A DNA stretch of 64,000 bases from an uncultured Pelagibacteraceae bacterium (GTDB lineage: Bacteria; Pseudomonadota; Alphaproteobacteria; Pelagibacterales; Pelagibacteraceae), in contig CACKZV010000001.1 in assembly GCA_902604795.1 (NCBI GenBank), forward strand, positions 62,001-126,000, in the 5' to 3' direction. Position 1 is the stretch's first letter. Every line of letters begins with the position of its first letter. Positions 62,478-64,000 of this stretch are shown here, piece after piece. The position numbers were made by a program, and so were the translations under genes. The notes under the pieces were generated by a model that was not told where the DNA came from, made no database searches, and saw nothing but the letters and a program-made list of their open reading frames with translations.

Positions 62478-63503
62478 ATGAGCAAGAAAAATGTTCTTAT
62501 TTGTGGAGCTACTGGATATATAGGATTACAACTAACTAAACTCCTATGTACACATAAAAAAATAAATATTAAGTATTTGTGTGGAAGTACCTCTGTCGGA
62601 AAAAAAATAGATTCTTATGAACAAGAATTAAAAAAATATAAATTACCAAAAATATCAAAATTTAAAAAAGAATATTTATCAAATGTGGATATAATATTTA
62701 CAGCATTGCCAAATGGTGAGGCACAATCTATTTCAAAATTTTTAAATAAAAATAATTTATTAATAGATCTAGCGGCTGATTTTAGACTTAATAATAAGAA
62801 AGATTATGAAAAATGGTATAAAATTAAACACAAAGCATTAAATGAAATCAAAAAAAGTATTTACTCTATACCTGAAATTAGTGGCAAATTAATTAAAAAA
62901 TTTCCAATAATATCTTGTCCTGGATGCTACCCTACATCTGTATTAATTCCATTAATCCCGTTAATAAAAAAAAACTTAATTAATAATCAAACAATTATTA
63001 TTGACTCAAAATCTGGTTATTCGGGAGCAGGTAGAGGAGTGCATAAAAAATATAAAGATAAAAATTTATATGAGTCTTTGAGTGCTTATGGATTAGCAAA
63101 TCATAGACATAATTCTGAAATTCAACAAGAGCTTGATCTTAAAACTGGCAAAAAAAATAAATTTCATTTTACACCTCATCTTACACCCATGTTTAGAGGA
63201 ATTTTAAGTACTATTTATGTTGATTTAAAAAAGGGCATTAAAATAAACAAAATAATTAATGTTCTAAATATGCAATATAAGAATCATAAATTTATAAAAA
63301 TCTGTAAAATAAATACTTTCTTAAGTACTAATGATGTGATCAACACTAATAATTGCTTTATTTCTGTATGTAAAAGCAAATATAAAGATAAAATAATAAT
63401 ATTGTCTGCAATTGATAATTTGATTAAAGGTGGTGGAGGTCAAGCTGTACAAAATATGAATAATTATTATGGCTTTAATCAGAGCGAGGGACTAAATGTT
63501 TAA
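62478..63503 (+). CDS. argC: N-acetyl-gamma-glutamyl-phosphate reductase
   Basis: A 341-residue enzyme of arginine synthesis. The NADP-binding start is NVLICGATGYIGLQLTKLL. The catalytic Cys is in ISCPGCYPTSVLIPL, and the active-site His region is AYGLANHRHNSEIQQEL and FTPHLTPMFRGILSTIYV. It is of the long (type 1) form. The following small lipoprotein gene overlaps it by 8 bases. argS is also in this window but far away. Confidence 0.95.
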   Translation: MSKKNVLICGATGYIGLQLTKLLCTHKKINIKYLCGSTSVGKKIDSYEQELKKYKLPKISKFKKEYLSNVDIIFTALPNGEAQSISKFLNKNNLLIDLAADFRLNNKKDYEKWYKIKHKALNEIKKSIYSIPEISGKLIKKFPIISCPGCYPTSVLIPLIPLIKKNLINNQTIIIDSKSGYSGAGRGVHKKYKDKNLYESLSAYGLANHRHNSEIQQELDLKTGKKNKFHFTPHLTPMFRGILSTIYVDLKKGIKINKIINVLNMQYKNHKFIKICKINTFLSTNDVINTNNCFISVCKSKYKDKIIILSAIDNLIKGGGGQAVQNMNNYYGFNQSEGLNV

Positions 63504-63702
63504 ATATATTTTTATAATTTTATTAATATTTTCATTATCACATTGTTCACTAAATCATCCTGTTTCTATGTGGAATATTGAGGACGACAGTTCTGACAAA
63601 GATATTTCAAAATTAAACTTTGAAAACGAAACATCTTTTGAAGAATTTAAAAAAAATGTTATTCAATATGGTAAGATCAGCGACTTTCCTAAATTAGATT
63701 AA
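63496..63702 (+). CDS. Small predicted lipoprotein
   Basis: A 68-residue protein: a basic-hydrophobic leader (1-16) ends in LSHC (Cys17), a plausible lipobox, followed by about 50 polar, acidic residues (NIEDDSSDKDIS, SFEEFKKNVIQYGKI). I do not recognise it. It overlaps argC by 8 bases and precedes the homoserine dehydrogenase gene by 4, so it belongs to a tight unit of amino acid genes. Genes of this kind are easily missed in alphaproteobacterial annotations. Confidence 0.65.
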   Translation: MFKYIFIILLIFSLSHCSLNHPVSMWNIEDDSSDKDISKLNFENETSFEEFKKNVIQYGKISDFPKLD

Positions 63703-63706
63703 TTGA

Positions 63707-64000
63707 ATGAATAAAAGTATAAATATTGCTGTTATTGGACTTGGCCAAATTGGATCATATGTTCTAAATGAGTTAAATACAAAAAAGAAAGATATTGAAA
63801 CTAAAACTGGAAAGAGAATTAAAGTTATAGCTATATCGGCTAAAAATAAAAATAAGAAAAGAAAATTCAAAATTAATAAGAAAATTTTTTATTCAAATCC
63901 TCTAGATATTTTGAAGATTAAAAACTTAGATATAGTAATCGAAGCCATAGGCTTATCAGATGGTATATCAAAAAAAATTATTGAAACAGCTCTAAAAAAT
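63707..64000 (+). CDS. hom: Homoserine dehydrogenase, N-terminal part (cut by window edge)
   Basis: The first 98 residues of a protein that runs past the window end. The nucleotide-binding motif IAVIGLGQIGSYVLNEL and the following KTGKRIKVIAISAKNKNK match the NAD(P) domain of homoserine dehydrogenase; DIVIEAIGLSDG fits the next conserved strand. The enzyme reduces aspartate semialdehyde to homoserine, the precursor of the substrate used by the two MetY-type enzymes. Only the N-terminal domain is visible, so the catalytic and ACT domains cannot be checked. Confidence 0.8.
   Translation, partial: MNKSINIAVIGLGQIGSYVLNELNTKKKDIETKTGKRIKVIAISAKNKNKKRKFKINKKIFYSNPLDILKIKNLDIVIEAIGLSDGISKKIIETALKN

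Overview
The window is a very AT-rich (roughly 30% G+C by eye), extremely compact bacterial chromosome segment. Intergenic gaps are mostly 0-60 bases, many genes overlap as ATGA or TAATG, and no stretch over 300 bases lacks a gene. The gene content (alphaproteobacterial IHF-alpha/MerR pair, NDUFS4-like complex I subunit, CtaA, SdhE, cytochrome bc1 chaperone, BamE, ScpAB-TatABC-SerS-YajC-SecDF string), the small genome style and the protein sequences point to the SAR11 clade (Pelagibacterales), although no marker gene such as 16S rRNA is present to fix the species. No phage, IS element, CRISPR array or genomic island was seen; this is core chromosome.

Layout. 1-8160: end of an unrecognised gene, an EamA permease, then the phosphate locus phoR / pstS / pstCAB-phoU-phoB, with Pho-box-like 11-bp repeats before pstS and before pstC and a clear terminator after pstS. 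8153-14535: a complete zinc locus. znuC-znuB-zur plus a DsbA-like isomerase run leftward; znuA, a COG0523 GTPase, a WD40 protein and a small Cys/His protein run rightward. Two tandem Zur-type palindromes sit between the two arms. 14578-24685: Ldh-type dehydrogenase, xthA, erpA-like gene, dGTPase, argS, nagZ, scpAB, tatABC, serS. 24741-36287: yajC-secD-secF, a urate-oxidase-N-type membrane protein, uvrA, ssb, gyrA, coaD, a cyclophilin and tgt. 36338-51034: tRNA-Lys, M48 protease, DUF502 protein, recG, sdhE, tRNA-Ser, rarD, peptidoglycan enzymes (MltB-like, RlpA-like, DacC-like), tmk-holB-metG-tatD-MBL, glutathione peroxidase, nhaA, zinc-ribbon protein. 51129-64000: tRNA-Pro, NDUFS4-like gene, SbmA/BacA-like gene, glpX, tRNA-Glu, bamE, bc1 chaperone, rpmF, plsX, ihfA, merR, rpmG, chorismate mutase, ctaA, two MetY-type enzymes around an alpha/beta hydrolase, rplM-rpsI, argC, a small lipoprotein and the start of a homoserine dehydrogenase gene.

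How it works together. Two nutrient-limitation circuits stand out. The phosphate circuit is self-contained (sensor, response regulator, importer, PhoU). The zinc circuit joins import (ZnuABC), sensing (Zur) and probable intracellular allocation (COG0523 GTPase, WD40 protein, small Cys/His protein). The most unusual points are: a tRNA-guanine transglycosylase that has lost all four structural zinc ligands while keeping its catalytic residues; a ZnuA with a beta-rich insert of about 130 residues between two His-rich stretches; an SbmA/BacA-type transporter lacking the family's N-terminal region; a near-leaderless promoter arrangement at rplM; and six convergent gene pairs whose coding ends overlap with no room for a terminator.
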